Source: Lysinibacillus sp. ZYM-1 (GTDB taxonomy: Bacteria > Bacillota > Bacilli > Bacillales_A > Planococcaceae). Taken from it: DNA of 64,000 nt. The DNA lies in NCBI RefSeq assembly GCF_001308875.1, contig NZ_KQ465117.1, positions 614-64,613 of the forward strand, in the 5' to 3' direction. Positions 39,871 to 51,012 of the stretch are shown piece by piece. Numbering within the stretch: the stretch's first letter is position 1; every line of letters starts with the position of its first letter. Under the pieces are notes generated by a model, which searched no databases, was not told the DNA's origin, and saw only the letters and a list, made by a program, of their open reading frames with translations. The translations under genes were made by a program, and so were the position numbers.

Positions 39871-42105
39871 ATGAGTCCATTATTAATTGCTAACATTGTC
39901 TTAACAGTCGTGGTTGTACTTTATGCAGTAGGATTGTTCTTCTATCTGTTGAAAACACGCTATAAGTATGTGCAGTTGGGGAAAAAGGTTGAGTTTGATG
40001 AAAGTGTTAAAGAACGACTTCGCTATATTATGGTCAATGTATTTGGTCAAAATAAGCTATTAAAAGATCCAAAGAGTGGTTTAATTCACGTTATGTTTTT
40101 CTATGGATTTTTAATGGTGCAGCTAGGGGCCATTGATTTAATTTGGAAAGGATTAGCGCCAGGTTCACATCTACCACTAGGTATTTTCTATGGTGTCTTT
40201 ACATTCTTCCAGGAACTTGTAGTTTTAATGATTTTGATAGCGGTTGTGTGGGCCTTTTACCGACGCTATGTTGAAAAACTAGTACGTTTAAAACGTGGGT
40301 GGAAAAACGGTCTTGTATTAATTTTCATTGGTGGCTTAATGGTATCGACGTTAATCGCTAATGGTATGGGTTTAATTTGGCATGGTGAGGGATTAACATA
40401 TACGGAGCCAGTTGCTTCAAGTATTGCTGCTATTCTTGGCTTCTTACCTGCATCGGTAGCTGCTGGTGTATTTTATGTCATGTGGTGGGCCCATTTATTA
40501 ATTCTTTTAACATTCCTTGTGTATGTACCACAATCTAAACATTTCCATTTAATTGTAAGTCCGATTAATGTTTACATGAATCGCTTAGACCGTACAGGGA
40601 CATTGACACCAATTGATTTTGAAGCTTTAGAAGAGGCTGGAGAAAATGCAGAAAGTGAAGAGGATATGCCTTCTATTGGGGTGGGACGCATACAGGACTT
40701 CACACAAAAGCAAATGCTTGATCTGTATTCTTGTGTAGAATGTGGACGCTGTACAAATATGTGTCCAGCAACAGGGACAGGAAAAATGCTGTCTCCTATG
40801 GATTTAATCGTGAAATTACGAGATCATTTAACATTTACAGGTGCTGTTGAAACAAAGCAAAAGCCTTGGGTGCCTTATCAATTCTTTGCTAATACAAAGG
40901 GTAATCAGCTTGCGATGGCAGCTGGTGCTAAAGGGGCTGTGATTGAAGATATCTACAGTCCATCTTTAATCGGTGATGTGATTACGGAGGAAGAGATTTG
41001 GGCATGTACGACTTGTCGTAACTGTGAGGATCAATGCCCTGTAATGAACGAGCATGTTGATAAAATAATTGACCTTCGTCGTTATTTAACAATGACAGAG
41101 GGGAAAGTAAATCCTGATGCGCAACGTGCTATGACGAATATCGAGAGACAAGGAAATCCTTGGGGCTTAAATCGTAAAGAAAAAGAAAATTGGCGTGATC
41201 TAGATCCAACGATCCAAATTCCTACCGTAAAAGAGTTGAAAAAGTCTGGCGAGGAAATGGAATATCTATTCTGGGTTGGTTCAATGGGCGCATTTGATAA
41301 CCGCTCTCAAAAAATTGCTTTAGCATTCTGTCGTCTATTAAACGAAGCTGGCGTAAAGTTTGCAATCTTAGGAAATAAAGAGAAGAACTCTGGGGACACA
41401 CCTCGTCGTTTAGGAAATGAATTCTTGTTCCAAGAACTAGCTACGGCAAATATTGATGAGTTTGTTAAAAATGATGTGAAAAAAATTGTTACAATTGATC
41501 CTCATGCATACAATATCTTTAAAAATGAATACCAAGATTTTGGTTGGAAAGGCGAAGTATATCATCATACTGAATTATTAAATCAGTTAATTGAAGAGAA
41601 CCGTCTAGCATTAAATTACGAGGTTCATGAAACAATTGTTTTCCATGATTCATGTTACTTAGGTCGTTACAATGATGTCTATGATGCGCCGCGAGAAATT
41701 CTACGTGGTATTCCTGGCGTGAAGTTAGTCGAAATGGAACGTAATCGCGAATCAGCAATGTGCTGTGGTGCAGGTGGCGGTCTCATGTGGATGGAAGAGC
41801 ATGTCGGCAATCGCATTAACGTAGCTCGGACAGAACAGGCATTAGCAACCAATGCTTCAGTTATTTCATCTGGTTGTCCATACTGCTTAACAATGTTGGA
41901 GGATGGTACAAAGGCAAAAGAAGTAGAAGATTCCATTGGAACATTCGATGTTGCAGAGTTATTAGAGCGTTCAGTGTTTGGGGAAAAAATAAAAGCGGGT
42001 GACAACTCTTCTGAAGAAGCAGTAGAAGAAACACTTGAAGAAGTAGTTGTGTCAGTAGAAAATTTGAATCAAAACGAGAATACTGAAATAAGCGCAGAAA
42101 AATGA
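39871..42105 (+). CDS. fadF: Membrane iron-sulfur oxidoreductase FadF
   Basis: A 744-residue membrane-bound (Fe-S) reductase. The N-terminus has about six membrane helices of the NarI/cytochrome b type (about 5-230). Two 4Fe-4S binding motifs follow: CVECGRCTNMCP and CTTCRNCEDQCP (about 288-390). Two CCG domains (about 460-690) include HDSCYLGRYND and CCGAGGGLMW. An acidic tail ends the protein. B. subtilis FadF (ywjF) has the same design and lies in the same chromosomal block; it probably carries electrons from acyl-CoA dehydrogenases, through ETF, to menaquinone. A FadR-like operator in its promoter supports that role. Confidence 0.9.
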   Translation: MSPLLIANIVLTVVVVLYAVGLFFYLLKTRYKYVQLGKKVEFDESVKERLRYIMVNVFGQNKLLKDPKSGLIHVMFFYGFLMVQLGAIDLIWKGLAPGSHLPLGIFYGVFTFFQELVVLMILIAVVWAFYRRYVEKLVRLKRGWKNGLVLIFIGGLMVSTLIANGMGLIWHGEGLTYTEPVASSIAAILGFLPASVAAGVFYVMWWAHLLILLTFLVYVPQSKHFHLIVSPINVYMNRLDRTGTLTPIDFEALEEAGENAESEEDMPSIGVGRIQDFTQKQMLDLYSCVECGRCTNMCPATGTGKMLSPMDLIVKLRDHLTFTGAVETKQKPWVPYQFFANTKGNQLAMAAGAKGAVIEDIYSPSLIGDVITEEEIWACTTCRNCEDQCPVMNEHVDKIIDLRRYLTMTEGKVNPDAQRAMTNIERQGNPWGLNRKEKENWRDLDPTIQIPTVKELKKSGEEMEYLFWVGSMGAFDNRSQKIALAFCRLLNEAGVKFAILGNKEKNSGDTPRRLGNEFLFQELATANIDEFVKNDVKKIVTIDPHAYNIFKNEYQDFGWKGEVYHHTELLNQLIEENRLALNYEVHETIVFHDSCYLGRYNDVYDAPREILRGIPGVKLVEMERNRESAMCCGAGGGLMWMEEHVGNRINVARTEQALATNASVISSGCPYCLTMLEDGTKAKEVEDSIGTFDVAELLERSVFGEKIKAGDNSSEEAVEETLEEVVVSVENLNQNENTEISAEK

Positions 42106-42187
42106 TTGTTATTGTAGAAATATTTTAGTTATCTGAAAAATATAAATTGCACAATAAAAAATTGTTTTGTAGAATAAGATTAAATGG

Positions 42188-42219
42188 AAATGGGAGTTGA
42201 AATGAAAACTCCCATTTTT
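42188..42219 (+). terminator. Terminator after fadF
   Basis: AAATGGGAGTT pairs with AACTCCCATTT and runs into TTT. Confidence 0.85.
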
Positions 42220-42230
42220 CATCGATAGAA

Positions 42231-42252
42231 GTCGAGCGAGCGTTCAGTCAAT
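42231..42252 (-). promoter_or_regulatory. FadR-like operator before the thiolase operon
   Basis: On the minus strand the sequence TTGACTGAACGCTCGCTC matches the fadF operator TTGACTGAATGCTCACTC at 16 of 18 positions. It lies about 50 bp before the thiolase start. Confidence 0.65.
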
Positions 42253-42302
42253 AAAATGCTCCACTACTTCATCGAGAACGTAAAACAAAAGGGGTGTTTT
42301 AC

Positions 42303-43508
42303 TTGAATAGAGCTGTAATTTTAGCAGGAGCAAGAACGGCATTTGGTAAATTTGGTGGTTCATTATCAGCATTACATGCAAGTGATTTAGGTGCCATTGC
42401 TATTAAAGGTGCATTAGAGAAAGCCAATATTGGCTTTGATGATGTCAATGAGGTAATTTTAGGCTCGGTTTTACAAGGGGGACAGGGGCAAATTCCTTCT
42501 CGACAGGCTGCAATAAAAGCTAATTTGCCAATAGGGGTAAAAACAGAAACAATCAATAAAGTTTGTGCGTCAGGGATGCGTGCAGTGACATTGGCAGATC
42601 AACTGATTCGGTTAGGGGACGAAGAAGTTATTGTTGCTGGTGGAATGGAGTCCATGTCCAATGCACCATATTATCTGTTAAATGGTCGAACAGGCTTACG
42701 AATGGGTGATTCAACAATGGTTGATGGCATGCTTTATGATGGATTAACATGTGCCTTTAATCCAGCAAAACCACATATGGGTAGCTATGGTAATTTAACA
42801 GCTAAAGAATTCTCACTAAGTCGTGAGGAGCAGGACGCTTGGTCAGTTCGTAGCCATGAACGAGCACTAGCGGCGATTGACAATGGATATTTTGCAGAAG
42901 AAATCGTTCCTGTTGAGATTCCACAACGAAAAGGTGAGCCACTTGTTGTCGATACAGATGAGGCGCCAAGAGCAGGTACTTCTTTAGAAGTACTGGCAAA
43001 CCTTAAGCCAGCCTTTGATAAGGACGGTACCATTACAGCAGGTAATGCACCTGGTGTAAACGACGGTGCATGTGCACTCGTAATAATGAACGAGGAACGC
43101 GCGACACGTGAGGGTAGAGAGCCATTGGCAATTATTATAGGCCATGAAGAGCTTGCGATTGAGCCAGAAAATTTCCCGCAAACGCCAGGTCTAGTCATTA
43201 ATAAGCTATTGAAAAAGACTAACAAATCATTAGTAGATATTGATTTGATTGAAATTAATGAAGCCTTTGCTGCAGTCGCTTTAGTGAGTAAGCAATTAGC
43301 AGATCTAGATGCAGAAAAGATTAATGTTAATGGCGGTGCAGTTGCTCTAGGACATCCAATCGGTGCCTCTGGTGCACGTATTATTTTAACGCTTGCACAC
43401 GAACTAAAGCGTAGAGGCGGTGGCATCGGCATTGCAGCTATTTGTTCAGGTGGTGGGCAAGGCGATGCAATTATGATTGAAGTACCGAAAACAGGGGGAC
43501 TGAACTGA
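42303..43508 (+). CDS. Acetyl-CoA acetyltransferase (thiolase)
   Basis: A 401-residue thiolase that cleaves or forms acetoacetyl-CoA and longer 3-ketoacyl-CoAs. Nucleophilic Cys is in [15 protein letters not shown] (about 88), the NEAFA block contains catalytic Asn/His chemistry with [17 protein letters not shown], and the second Cys in [13 protein letters not shown]. The start is TTG 42303, which follows AAGGGGT at proper distance and gives the standard N-terminus [18 protein letters not shown] 42294 is too close to that site. First gene of an operon with hbd and acyl-CoA dehydrogenases, similar to mmgABC of B. subtilis. Confidence 0.92.
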   Translation: MNRAVILAGARTAFGKFGGSLSALHASDLGAIAIKGALEKANIGFDDVNEVILGSVLQGGQGQIPSRQAAIKANLPIGVKTETINKVCASGMRAVTLADQLIRLGDEEVIVAGGMESMSNAPYYLLNGRTGLRMGDSTMVDGMLYDGLTCAFNPAKPHMGSYGNLTAKEFSLSREEQDAWSVRSHERALAAIDNGYFAEEIVPVEIPQRKGEPLVVDTDEAPRAGTSLEVLANLKPAFDKDGTITAGNAPGVNDGACALVIMNEERATREGREPLAIIIGHEELAIEPENFPQTPGLVINKLLKKTNKSLVDIDLIEINEAFAAVALVSKQLADLDAEKINVNGGAVALGHPIGASGARIILTLAHELKRRGGGIGIAAICSGGGQGDAIMIEVPKTGGLN

Positions 43509-44359
43509 TGGGAATTCAAAAGGTAATGGTCATTGGCGCAGGGCAAATGGGCTCTGGCATTGCGCAGGTTTGCGCACAAGCAGGCTTAGAAGTGAAATTG
43601 AATGACATTAAACAAGAGTTTTACGAACGTGGAATAGGGGTTATTACGAAAAACTTATCACGTGATGTTGAAAAAGGTCGTAAAACAGAAGATGAAAAAA
43701 CTGCAATTTTAGGCCGCATCACTATGTCGCTAGATTTACAAGATGCTAGTGATGTAGATATTATCATTGAAGCAGCTGTAGAAAATATGGAAGTGAAGCA
43801 AACCATTTTTAAACAACTCGATACTATTGCACAGGCACATGCAATTTTAGCTACAAATACATCTTCACTGCCTATTACAGAAATTGCTGCTGTAACAAAT
43901 CGACCAGAGCAAGTCATTGGCATGCATTTTATGAATCCGGTGCCTGTCATGAAGCTTGTAGAAATTATTCGAGGTTTAGCAACAACGGATGAAGTGTACA
44001 AAGCGGTAGAAGAGATGACTGTCAAATTATCGAAAACACCAGTTGAGGTTAATGACTTCCCAGGATTTATTTCAAACCGAATTTTACTTCCTATGATCAA
44101 TGAAGCAATTTACGCTTTATACGAAGGAGTAGCGTCGAAAGAAGCGATTGACGATGTCATGAAGCTTGGTATGAACCATCCGATGGGGCCGTTAACATTG
44201 GCGGACTTTATTGGCTTAGATACTTGTCTCTCTATTATGGAGATTTTACATGAAGGTTTAGGAGATAGTAAATATCGACCTTGTCCACTGCTTCGTAAAT
44301 ATGTAGCAGCTGGTTGGCTAGGGAAAAAATCAGGAAGAGGTTTTTACGTTTACGAGTAA
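43508..44359 (+). CDS. 3-hydroxybutyryl-CoA dehydrogenase
   Basis: A 283-residue NAD(P)-dependent dehydrogenase: Rossmann N-terminus [21 protein letters not shown], then [13 protein letters not shown], the catalytic His in [18 protein letters not shown], and the C-terminal dimer domain [20 protein letters not shown] with [18 protein letters not shown]. It oxidises 3-hydroxyacyl-CoA to 3-ketoacyl-CoA for the thiolase whose stop codon it overlaps by one base (TGATG). It corresponds to mmgB/hbd. Confidence 0.94.
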   Translation: MGIQKVMVIGAGQMGSGIAQVCAQAGLEVKLNDIKQEFYERGIGVITKNLSRDVEKGRKTEDEKTAILGRITMSLDLQDASDVDIIIEAAVENMEVKQTIFKQLDTIAQAHAILATNTSSLPITEIAAVTNRPEQVIGMHFMNPVPVMKLVEIIRGLATTDEVYKAVEEMTVKLSKTPVEVNDFPGFISNRILLPMINEAIYALYEGVASKEAIDDVMKLGMNHPMGPLTLADFIGLDTCLSIMEILHEGLGDSKYRPCPLLRKYVAAGWLGKKSGRGFYVYE

Positions 44360-44418
44360 TCCTATGGGGATGGGGTTATCGAGATGCAAAAGGACAACTT
44401 AGAGGGGTGACATAATAG

Positions 44419-45555
44419 ATGCATTTACAGTTTACAGATGAACAAATTATGATGCGCGATATGGTTCGTAATTTTGCCCAGGAAAAAATTCAACCATGGG
44501 TAGAGCGAATGGAAGCAGGGGAGTTCCCACGTGAGCTACTTCAGCAAATGGGTGAACTTGGCTTAATGGGTATCACAACACCTGAAGAGCTTGGTGGCTC
44601 TGGCATGGATTTTACATCGTATATTATTGCGATTAATGAATTATCGAAAGTAAGTGCTGTAATGGGTGTTATTTTATCAGTGCACACTTCGGTTGGAACA
44701 AATCCAATCATTTACTTTGGGAATGAAGAACAAAAGAAACGTTATGTGCCTAAACTTGCAGCGGGTGAATATTTAGGGGCCTTTTGTTTAACAGAACCTG
44801 GTGCCGGTTCAGATGCAGGATCGCTTCAATCAAAAGCGGTGCGAGATGGTGAAGAATATGTCATCAATGGCTCCAAAGTATTTATTACAAATGGTGGAGA
44901 GGCTGATGTATATATTGTATTCGCATCAACGAATCCAGCTGAAAAAACACGAGGTATTTCTGCTTTTATCGTTGAAAAGGGAACGCCTGGTTTAATCATT
45001 GGAAAAGACGAACATAAAATGGGCTTACATGGTTCACGTACTGTTCAACTAACATTCGATAATTGTCGAATTCCAGCCAGCAACCTTTTAGGGGAAGAAG
45101 GAGAAGGCTTCAAAATAGCGATGGCCAACTTAGATGTTGGACGCATTGGTATTGCGGCACAGGCTTTAGGAATTGCTGAAGCAGCCCTTGAGGCAGCTAC
45201 TTCATATGCAAAAGAACGTATTCAATTCGGCAAACCGATTGTTGCACAACAAGGAGTTGGTTTTAAGCTAGCTGACATGGCAACAGCAGTGGAATCGTCA
45301 AAACTGCTAGTCTACCATGCAGCAGATCTACGTGCGAAAGGTTTACCATGCGGCGCAGAAGCTTCAATGGCGAAGCTATTTGCATCACGAACAGCTGTAC
45401 AAACAGCAATAGAAGCCGTTCAAGTGTTTGGTGGCTATGGCTATACAGAAGATTACCCAGTAGAGCGGTATTTCCGCGATGCCAAGGTAACAGAAATATA
45501 TGAAGGAACAAGTGAAATTCAAAGACTAGTTATTAGTAAACATTTACTGAAATAA
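44419..45555 (+). CDS. Short-chain acyl-CoA dehydrogenase
   Basis: A 378-residue FAD enzyme of the standard acyl-CoA dehydrogenase family, oxidising acyl-CoA to 2-enoyl-CoA and passing electrons to ETF. GAFCLTEPGAGSDAGSLQSKA and YVINGSKVFITNGGEADVYIVFA form the FAD-binding middle domain; the catalytic Glu is in FRDAKVTEIYEGTSEIQRLVI (about 365). It follows hbd by 59 bp in the same operon. Similarity to MmgC/Bcd suggests butyryl- or branched short-chain substrates. Confidence 0.93.
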   Translation: MHLQFTDEQIMMRDMVRNFAQEKIQPWVERMEAGEFPRELLQQMGELGLMGITTPEELGGSGMDFTSYIIAINELSKVSAVMGVILSVHTSVGTNPIIYFGNEEQKKRYVPKLAAGEYLGAFCLTEPGAGSDAGSLQSKAVRDGEEYVINGSKVFITNGGEADVYIVFASTNPAEKTRGISAFIVEKGTPGLIIGKDEHKMGLHGSRTVQLTFDNCRIPASNLLGEEGEGFKIAMANLDVGRIGIAAQALGIAEAALEAATSYAKERIQFGKPIVAQQGVGFKLADMATAVESSKLLVYHAADLRAKGLPCGAEASMAKLFASRTAVQTAIEAVQVFGGYGYTEDYPVERYFRDAKVTEIYEGTSEIQRLVISKHLLK

Positions 45556-45746
45556 AACCTAAGGTTATTGTATGTAGCTATGGGGATGGCTTAAATTTGT
45601 AGGTTACTACATAAAGCGAGTAAACTGCTCTAAAGAGGGTGGAAATCGTCCATTAAAGTGTGAGAACCACTTTACAAAGCGCTAAAACCACTCAAATTAA
45701 CCTACAATTACACAGAACAGAGTCTAATAAAAAGGGGAAATGGACA

Positions 45747-46883
45747 ATGAACTTTCAGTTAACAGAAGAGCATGAACAATTACGTGAAATGATTCGAGAT
45801 TTCGCTATTAATGAAGTGGCTCCAACAGCGGCAGAACGTGACGAAAATGAAGAATTTGACCGTGGGATTTTCGATAAAATGGCGGAGCTTGGATTAACAG
45901 GTATTCCATGGCCAGAGGAATATGGTGGTGCTGGATTTGATTATCTTGCATATGTCATTGCTGTTGAGGAATTATCACGTGTATGTGCATCAACAGGGGT
46001 AACGTTATCTGCGCACACATCACTAGCAGGCTGGCCGCTTTATAAGTTCGGTTCAGAAGAACAGAAACAAAAGTACCTTCGTCCAATGGCTGAAGGAAAG
46101 CATATTGGTGCATACGGTTTAACAGAACCAGGATCAGGTTCAGATGCGGGTGGCATGAAAACTTACGCAAAACGTGATGGCGATGATTATATTTTAAATG
46201 GCTCAAAAATCTTTATTACAAATGGTGGAGTAGCAGATACATATATTGTATTTGCAGTAACTGATCCTGAAGCAAAAAACGGTACATCAGCATTTATCGT
46301 GGAAGCTGGATTTGAAGGTTTTTCTGTGGGTAAGAAAGAGAAAAAATTAGGAATTCGTTCATCACCTACTACAGAAATTATTTTCGAAAACTGTCGTGTT
46401 CCAAAAGAAAACCTGCTAGGAACTGAGGGGGAAGGCTTTAAGATTGCGATGACGACACTAGATGGTGGGCGTAATGGCATTGCGGCTCAAGCTGTAGGAA
46501 TTGCACAAGGAGCACTTGATGCAGCAGTTGACTATGCGAAAGAACGTGTACAATTTGGTAAACCAATCACTGCAAATCAAGGTGTGTCCTTTAAATTAGC
46601 GGATATGGCAACTCAAATTGAGGCATCTCGACTTCTTACATACCAAGCTGCTTGGTTAGAGTCTAATAACCTACCATATGGTAAGGCATCTGCAATGGCG
46701 AAATTAATGGCAGGCGATACTGCGATGAGTGTAACGACTGAGGCGGTTCAAGTATTTGGTGGTTATGGTTATACGAAAGATTATCCAGTAGAACGCTTTA
46801 TGCGTGATGCGAAAATCACACAAATTTATGAAGGTACGCAAGAGATTCAACGTCTAGTTATCTCGCGTATGTTAACTAAATAA
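45747..46883 (+). CDS. Acyl-CoA dehydrogenase, second paralogue (AcdA-like)
   Basis: A 378-residue acyl-CoA dehydrogenase, the same length as the preceding paralogue. The family blocks are [44 protein letters not shown], and [23 protein letters not shown] with the catalytic Glu. The start at 45747 follows AAAAGGGGAAATGG; an in-frame GTG at 45660 has no ribosome site. It lies 190 bp after the first paralogue and directly before the TetR gene. B. subtilis acdA lies in the same neighbourhood. Two paralogues probably divide straight- and branched-chain substrates, for example isobutyryl-CoA. Confidence 0.93.
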   Translation: MNFQLTEEHEQLREMIRDFAINEVAPTAAERDENEEFDRGIFDKMAELGLTGIPWPEEYGGAGFDYLAYVIAVEELSRVCASTGVTLSAHTSLAGWPLYKFGSEEQKQKYLRPMAEGKHIGAYGLTEPGSGSDAGGMKTYAKRDGDDYILNGSKIFITNGGVADTYIVFAVTDPEAKNGTSAFIVEAGFEGFSVGKKEKKLGIRSSPTTEIIFENCRVPKENLLGTEGEGFKIAMTTLDGGRNGIAAQAVGIAQGALDAAVDYAKERVQFGKPITANQGVSFKLADMATQIEASRLLTYQAAWLESNNLPYGKASAMAKLMAGDTAMSVTTEAVQVFGGYGYTKDYPVERFMRDAKITQIYEGTQEIQRLVISRMLTK

Positions 46884-46886
46884 TTG

Positions 46887-47519
46887 ATGACAGAAAAAGA
46901 TAAAAGGCCCCAAGTACAGTCAACTGTAAAAGATGAAAATTTAATCGCCATTCGTCGTGAGCAAATGATTCAGGGAGCTATTAAGTTATTCAAAGAAAAA
47001 GGCTTCCATCGGGCCACAACGAGAGAAATCGCAAAAGCTGCAGGTTTTAGTATCGGTACCTTATATGAGTACATCCGAACAAAAGAAGATGTTCTTTACC
47101 TCGTATGTGATAGTATCTATCATCATGCAATGGAGCGACTTTCAAGTTACGAGATTAAAGCAGGAACAATCGAAGAGTTGAAGGAAATGATTCGGGAATA
47201 TTTCCTTCAAATTGATAGCATGGTTGATGAGCTAACAATCATGTATCAAGAAACAAAATCATTGTCAAAAGAAGCACAACGCTATGTCTTTAGTAAAGAG
47301 TTTGAAATGGTTGCTACGTTTGAAAGATTGCTGAAGCGCTGTGTACAGTCTGGTGAAATAACGATGACAGAAAAGCAAATCCATTTAGCAGCCAATAACT
47401 TAGTTGTTTCTGGACAAAGTTGGGCATTCCGCAAATGGGCATTACATCGTCAGCATTCAATTGATGAGTTTATTGACATGCAAATCACATTGTTCATTTC
47501 AGGCATAAAGGGGTTCTAA
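46887..47519 (+). CDS. TetR-family regulator of acyl-CoA oxidation (FadR-like)
   Basis: A 210-residue TetR regulator: N-terminal helix-turn-helix GAIKLFKEKGFHRATTREIAKAAGFSIGTLYEYIRTKEDVLYLV (about 25-75) and an all-helical ligand domain. It starts at ATG 46887, directly after the acyl-CoA dehydrogenase stop (an in-frame TTG precedes it), so it is co-translated with that gene. It is the best candidate for the protein that binds the matching operators at 39751-39768 and 42231-42252 and is released by an acyl-CoA. A terminator follows, though icmF beyond it is in the same direction. Confidence 0.85.
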   Translation: MTEKDKRPQVQSTVKDENLIAIRREQMIQGAIKLFKEKGFHRATTREIAKAAGFSIGTLYEYIRTKEDVLYLVCDSIYHHAMERLSSYEIKAGTIEELKEMIREYFLQIDSMVDELTIMYQETKSLSKEAQRYVFSKEFEMVATFERLLKRCVQSGEITMTEKQIHLAANNLVVSGQSWAFRKWALHRQHSIDEFIDMQITLFISGIKGF

Positions 47520-47535
47520 TATTTCGTTAGGGGTT

Positions 47536-47578
47536 GTCGGTAATTGCATACAACGACATTGCAATTGCCGACTTTTTT
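47536..47578 (+). terminator. Terminator between the TetR gene and icmF
   Basis: GTCGGTAATTGCA pairs with TGCAATTGCCGAC and is followed by seven T residues. Confidence 0.88.
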
Positions 47579-47611
47579 CAATTCATTAAGGGGAGAAAGT
47601 GGGGATTTCAT

Positions 47612-50600
47612 ATGACAAAGGTAGAAGTATATCGTCCAAAAAATCACGTACGTTTTGTGACAGCATCGAGTCTTTTTGATGGACATGATGCTTCGGTCAA
47701 TATTATGCGACGCATTTTGCAATCGAGCGGTGTAGAGGTAATTCATTTAGGTCATAACCGTTCAGTTGAAGAAGTCGTAAATGCTGCGATACAAGAGGAT
47801 GCACAAGGTATTGCTGTTTCTTCTTATCAAGGTGGGCATATGGAATACTTTAAATATATGTATGATTTACTGCGTGAAAAAGGGGCACCACATATAAAAA
47901 TTTATGGTGGTGGTGGTGGAGTTATTCTACCACGTGAAATAAAAGAGCTTCATTCTTACGGCATTGCAGGAATTTTCTCGCCTGAGGATGGCCGCGTTTT
48001 AGGGCTTCAGGGAATGATTAATGAGCAAATTAAAGGAACAGATTTTCCGACTGCTACAGGTAGCTATTTAGAGAAATTAGAGACTCTAACGACAGCGAAT
48101 CCTGAAATGTTAGCGAACTTAATAACAGCTGCCGAGTCAAATGAAGATGAAGAAACGAAAAAAATGCTGGAGGAAGCACGGAAGTTTTCAAAAGGTACGC
48201 CTGTAATGGGAATTACCGGAACAGGTGGAGCAGGTAAATCTTCTTTAACCGATGAACTAATCCGTCGTTTCTTGAAAGAATTCCCAGATAAACGTGTGGC
48301 GATTCTTTCCGTCGATCCAACAAAGCAAAAAACCGGTGGGGCATTACTTGGGGATCGAATTCGTATGAATGCCATCTTTAACAACCGCGTCTATATGCGT
48401 AGCTTAGCAACACGAGGTTCTCGCACGGAATTATCCGCATCAATTGGTGACGTAATAGATGTAGTACGTGTAGCAGGCTATGATTTAATTATCGTAGAAA
48501 CAAGTGGTATTGGTCAGGGCGATGCCGAAATTACAAAATATACTGATTTATCGATGTATGTCATGACAAGTGAATTCGGTGCACCAACACAACTAGAAAA
48601 AATTGACATGATTGATTTTGCAGATGTCATTGCTATCAATAAATTTGAGCGTAAAGGCTCTGAGGATGCGTTACGTCAGGTACAAAAACAATATCAACGT
48701 TCGCGAGAGCTATGGGATGACTCTCTTGATAATATGCCAGTTTATGGTACCATTGCTAGTCAATTTAATGACAAAGGAACTAATGCATTATTTGCAGCAC
48801 TAGTTCAAATCATTAACCAAAAAACAGGTAGTAATTGGGAAACGAGCTATGAGCAATTTGCTAAAACGCAAAAGCAAGATGTAATTATTCCAAATGATCG
48901 TCGTTATTATTTACGGGAACTTACTGATACAGTTCGTGGTTATCATAAAAAAGCAGAACAGCAGGTGGCATTTGCTCGTCGTCTATTCCAATTAGAAGGT
49001 GCTATCGCTATGGTTAAAGAAAAAGCACCAGATGATGCACTTGTCGCATCGCTCAGTTCGTTAGCTGAAGGCGTTAGAGACGAATTGACAGCAGAATCCA
49101 AGCGTATATTAGACAATTGGCAAGCTTTAAAAGAAGCGTATGCTGGTGATGAATTTGTGACAAAAGTTCGTGATAAAGAGATTCGCACAATTTTAAAGAC
49201 AACAAGTCTTTCTGGTACGAAAATTCCAAAGGTTGCATTGCCGAAGTTTGAGGACTACGGTGAAATTTTACGCTGGGTTTATAAAGAAAATGTCCCAGGA
49301 GAATTCCCGTATACAGCGGGTGTATTCCAATTCAAACGGGAAGGTGAAGATCCTAAACGCCAATTTGCTGGTGAAGGGACGCCGGAACGTACAAATAAAC
49401 GCTTCCACTACTTATCTAAGGATGATGATGCGAAACGTTTATCCACTGCGTTTGATTCAGTAACATTATACGGGGAAGACCCAGATTACCGACCGGATAT
49501 TTATGGTAAAGTTGGAGAATCGGGTGTATCTATTTGTACACTAGAAGATATGAAAAAACTGTATGCAGGCTTTGATTTATGTGCACCTTCCACGTCAGTA
49601 TCTATGACAATCAATGGCCCAGCACCTATTATCTTGGCCATGTTTATGAATACAGCGATTGATCAGCAAATAAAATTACGTGAGCATGAGTTAGGACGTA
49701 CTTTGACAGTTGAAGAATTTACAGAGACACGTGAGAAAACATTACAGGTTGTACGTGGAACCGTGCAAGCAGATATTCTGAAAGAAGATCAAGGGCAAAA
49801 TACATGTATTTTTTCTACAGAATTTGCCTTACGTATGATGGGGGATATCCAACAATACTTTATCGACCATAAGGTGCGTAACTACTACTCCGTTTCAATT
49901 TCTGGCTATCATATTGCGGAGGCTGGAGCAAATCCAATTTCCCAATTAGCCTTCACATTAGCGAATGGTTTTACGTATGTAGAGTATTATTTAAGCCGTG
50001 GCATGAATATTAATGACTTCGCGCCTAACTTATCGTTCTTCTTCTCTAACGGACTAGATCCAGAGTATACGGTAATCGGGCGAGTAGCTCGCCGTATTTG
50101 GGCGATTGTGATGCGTGATAAATATGGTGCAAATGAGCGTGCCCAAAAGCTAAAATATCATATTCAAACATCAGGTCGTAGTCTACATGCACAGGAGATT
50201 GATTTTAATGATATTCGTACAACATTACAGGCATTGATGGCGCTACAGGATAATTGTAACTCCTTGCATACAAATGCCTATGATGAGGCGATTACTACGC
50301 CTACTGAGGAATCTGTACGCCGTGCAATGGCTATTCAAATGATTATTACGAAAGAGCATGGCTTAGCGAAAAACGAAAATCCGTTACAAGGTGCATTTAT
50401 TGTGGAAGAACTGACAGATCTTGTAGAGGAAGCAGTCCTCGAGGAATTTGATCGCATCAATGATCGTGGTGGTGTGTTAGGAGCCATGGAAACACAATAT
50501 CAACGAGGGAAAATTCAAGAGGAATCCATGCACTATGAAATGTTAAAACATTCAGGGGAGTTACCGATTATTGGTGTTAATACTTATTTGAACCCAAACC

Positions 50601-50860
50601 CGGCTTCAGATGCTGACATTGATAATATGGAAATTGCCCGTGCATCAACGAAAGAGAAGGAAACACAAATCCACAATTTACAAGCATTTTGGAAGACGAA
50701 TGAAAATGAGAGTGAAGCAGCAATTGCCCGATTACAAGAAGTAGCTGTTCACAATGGAAATATCTTTGCTGAATTAATGGAAACAGTGAAAGTGGCTAGT
50801 TTGGGTCAAATTACCAAAGCTTTATATGAAGTAGGAGGACAATACCGCCGTAATATGTAA
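47612..50860 (+). CDS. icmF: Fused isobutyryl-CoA mutase IcmF
   Basis: A 1082-residue adenosylcobalamin-dependent enzyme that interconverts isobutyryl-CoA and n-butyryl-CoA (some also isovaleryl/pivalyl-CoA). The N-terminal B12 domain (about 10-140) has [18 protein letters not shown] with the Co-ligating His. A MeaI-type G-protein chaperone domain (about 185-420) has Walker [30 protein letters not shown] and [11 protein letters not shown]. The substrate-binding mutase barrel (about 540-1082) has [35 protein letters not shown]. The start at 47612 follows GGGGAGAAAGTGGGG; the earlier in-frame TTG lies in a terminator. It links branched amino-acid breakdown to the beta-oxidation genes before it. 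Confidence 0.95.
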   Translation: MTKVEVYRPKNHVRFVTASSLFDGHDASVNIMRRILQSSGVEVIHLGHNRSVEEVVNAAIQEDAQGIAVSSYQGGHMEYFKYMYDLLREKGAPHIKIYGGGGGVILPREIKELHSYGIAGIFSPEDGRVLGLQGMINEQIKGTDFPTATGSYLEKLETLTTANPEMLANLITAAESNEDEETKKMLEEARKFSKGTPVMGITGTGGAGKSSLTDELIRRFLKEFPDKRVAILSVDPTKQKTGGALLGDRIRMNAIFNNRVYMRSLATRGSRTELSASIGDVIDVVRVAGYDLIIVETSGIGQGDAEITKYTDLSMYVMTSEFGAPTQLEKIDMIDFADVIAINKFERKGSEDALRQVQKQYQRSRELWDDSLDNMPVYGTIASQFNDKGTNALFAALVQIINQKTGSNWETSYEQFAKTQKQDVIIPNDRRYYLRELTDTVRGYHKKAEQQVAFARRLFQLEGAIAMVKEKAPDDALVASLSSLAEGVRDELTAESKRILDNWQALKEAYAGDEFVTKVRDKEIRTILKTTSLSGTKIPKVALPKFEDYGEILRWVYKENVPGEFPYTAGVFQFKREGEDPKRQFAGEGTPERTNKRFHYLSKDDDAKRLSTAFDSVTLYGEDPDYRPDIYGKVGESGVSICTLEDMKKLYAGFDLCAPSTSVSMTINGPAPIILAMFMNTAIDQQIKLREHELGRTLTVEEFTETREKTLQVVRGTVQADILKEDQGQNTCIFSTEFALRMMGDIQQYFIDHKVRNYYSVSISGYHIAEAGANPISQLAFTLANGFTYVEYYLSRGMNINDFAPNLSFFFSNGLDPEYTVIGRVARRIWAIVMRDKYGANERAQKLKYHIQTSGRSLHAQEIDFNDIRTTLQALMALQDNCNSLHTNAYDEAITTPTEESVRRAMAIQMIITKEHGLAKNENPLQGAFIVEELTDLVEEAVLEEFDRINDRGGVLGAMETQYQRGKIQEESMHYEMLKHSGELPIIGVNTYLNPNPASDADIDNMEIARASTKEKETQIHNLQAFWKTNENESEAAIARLQEVAVHNGNIFAELMETVKVASLGQITKALYEVGGQYRRNM

Positions 50861-51012
50861 ACGAAGGTATACAATTCATCTAGTTTACTAACATTTTTTT
50901 CTAATTTATGCAACAAGCTACTCTAGTTTCTAGTGTCTAGTCTTAGGATTAGGCACTTCTTTTTTTTTTCGTTATAATAGAAATGTAAAAAAAAGGGGAG
51001 GCGCGGTAGAGG

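Noticed and set aside
42785..43579. 264-codon minus-strand frame opposite the thiolase gene
   Set aside because: Shadow of the thiolase coding strand; composition is low-complexity Ser/Pro/Ala and no ribosome site exists.
45556..45746. T-box leader before the second acyl-CoA dehydrogenase (AGGGTGGAAATCG resembles the T-box motif)
   Set aside because: The match is partial, the leader is too short, no specifier loop or terminator was found, and the gene is not one usually under T-box control.
47534..47611. N-terminal extension of IcmF from the in-frame TTG
   Set aside because: The 78 bases contain a terminator hairpin with T-run; ATG 47612 has a good ribosome site and matches known IcmF N-termini.
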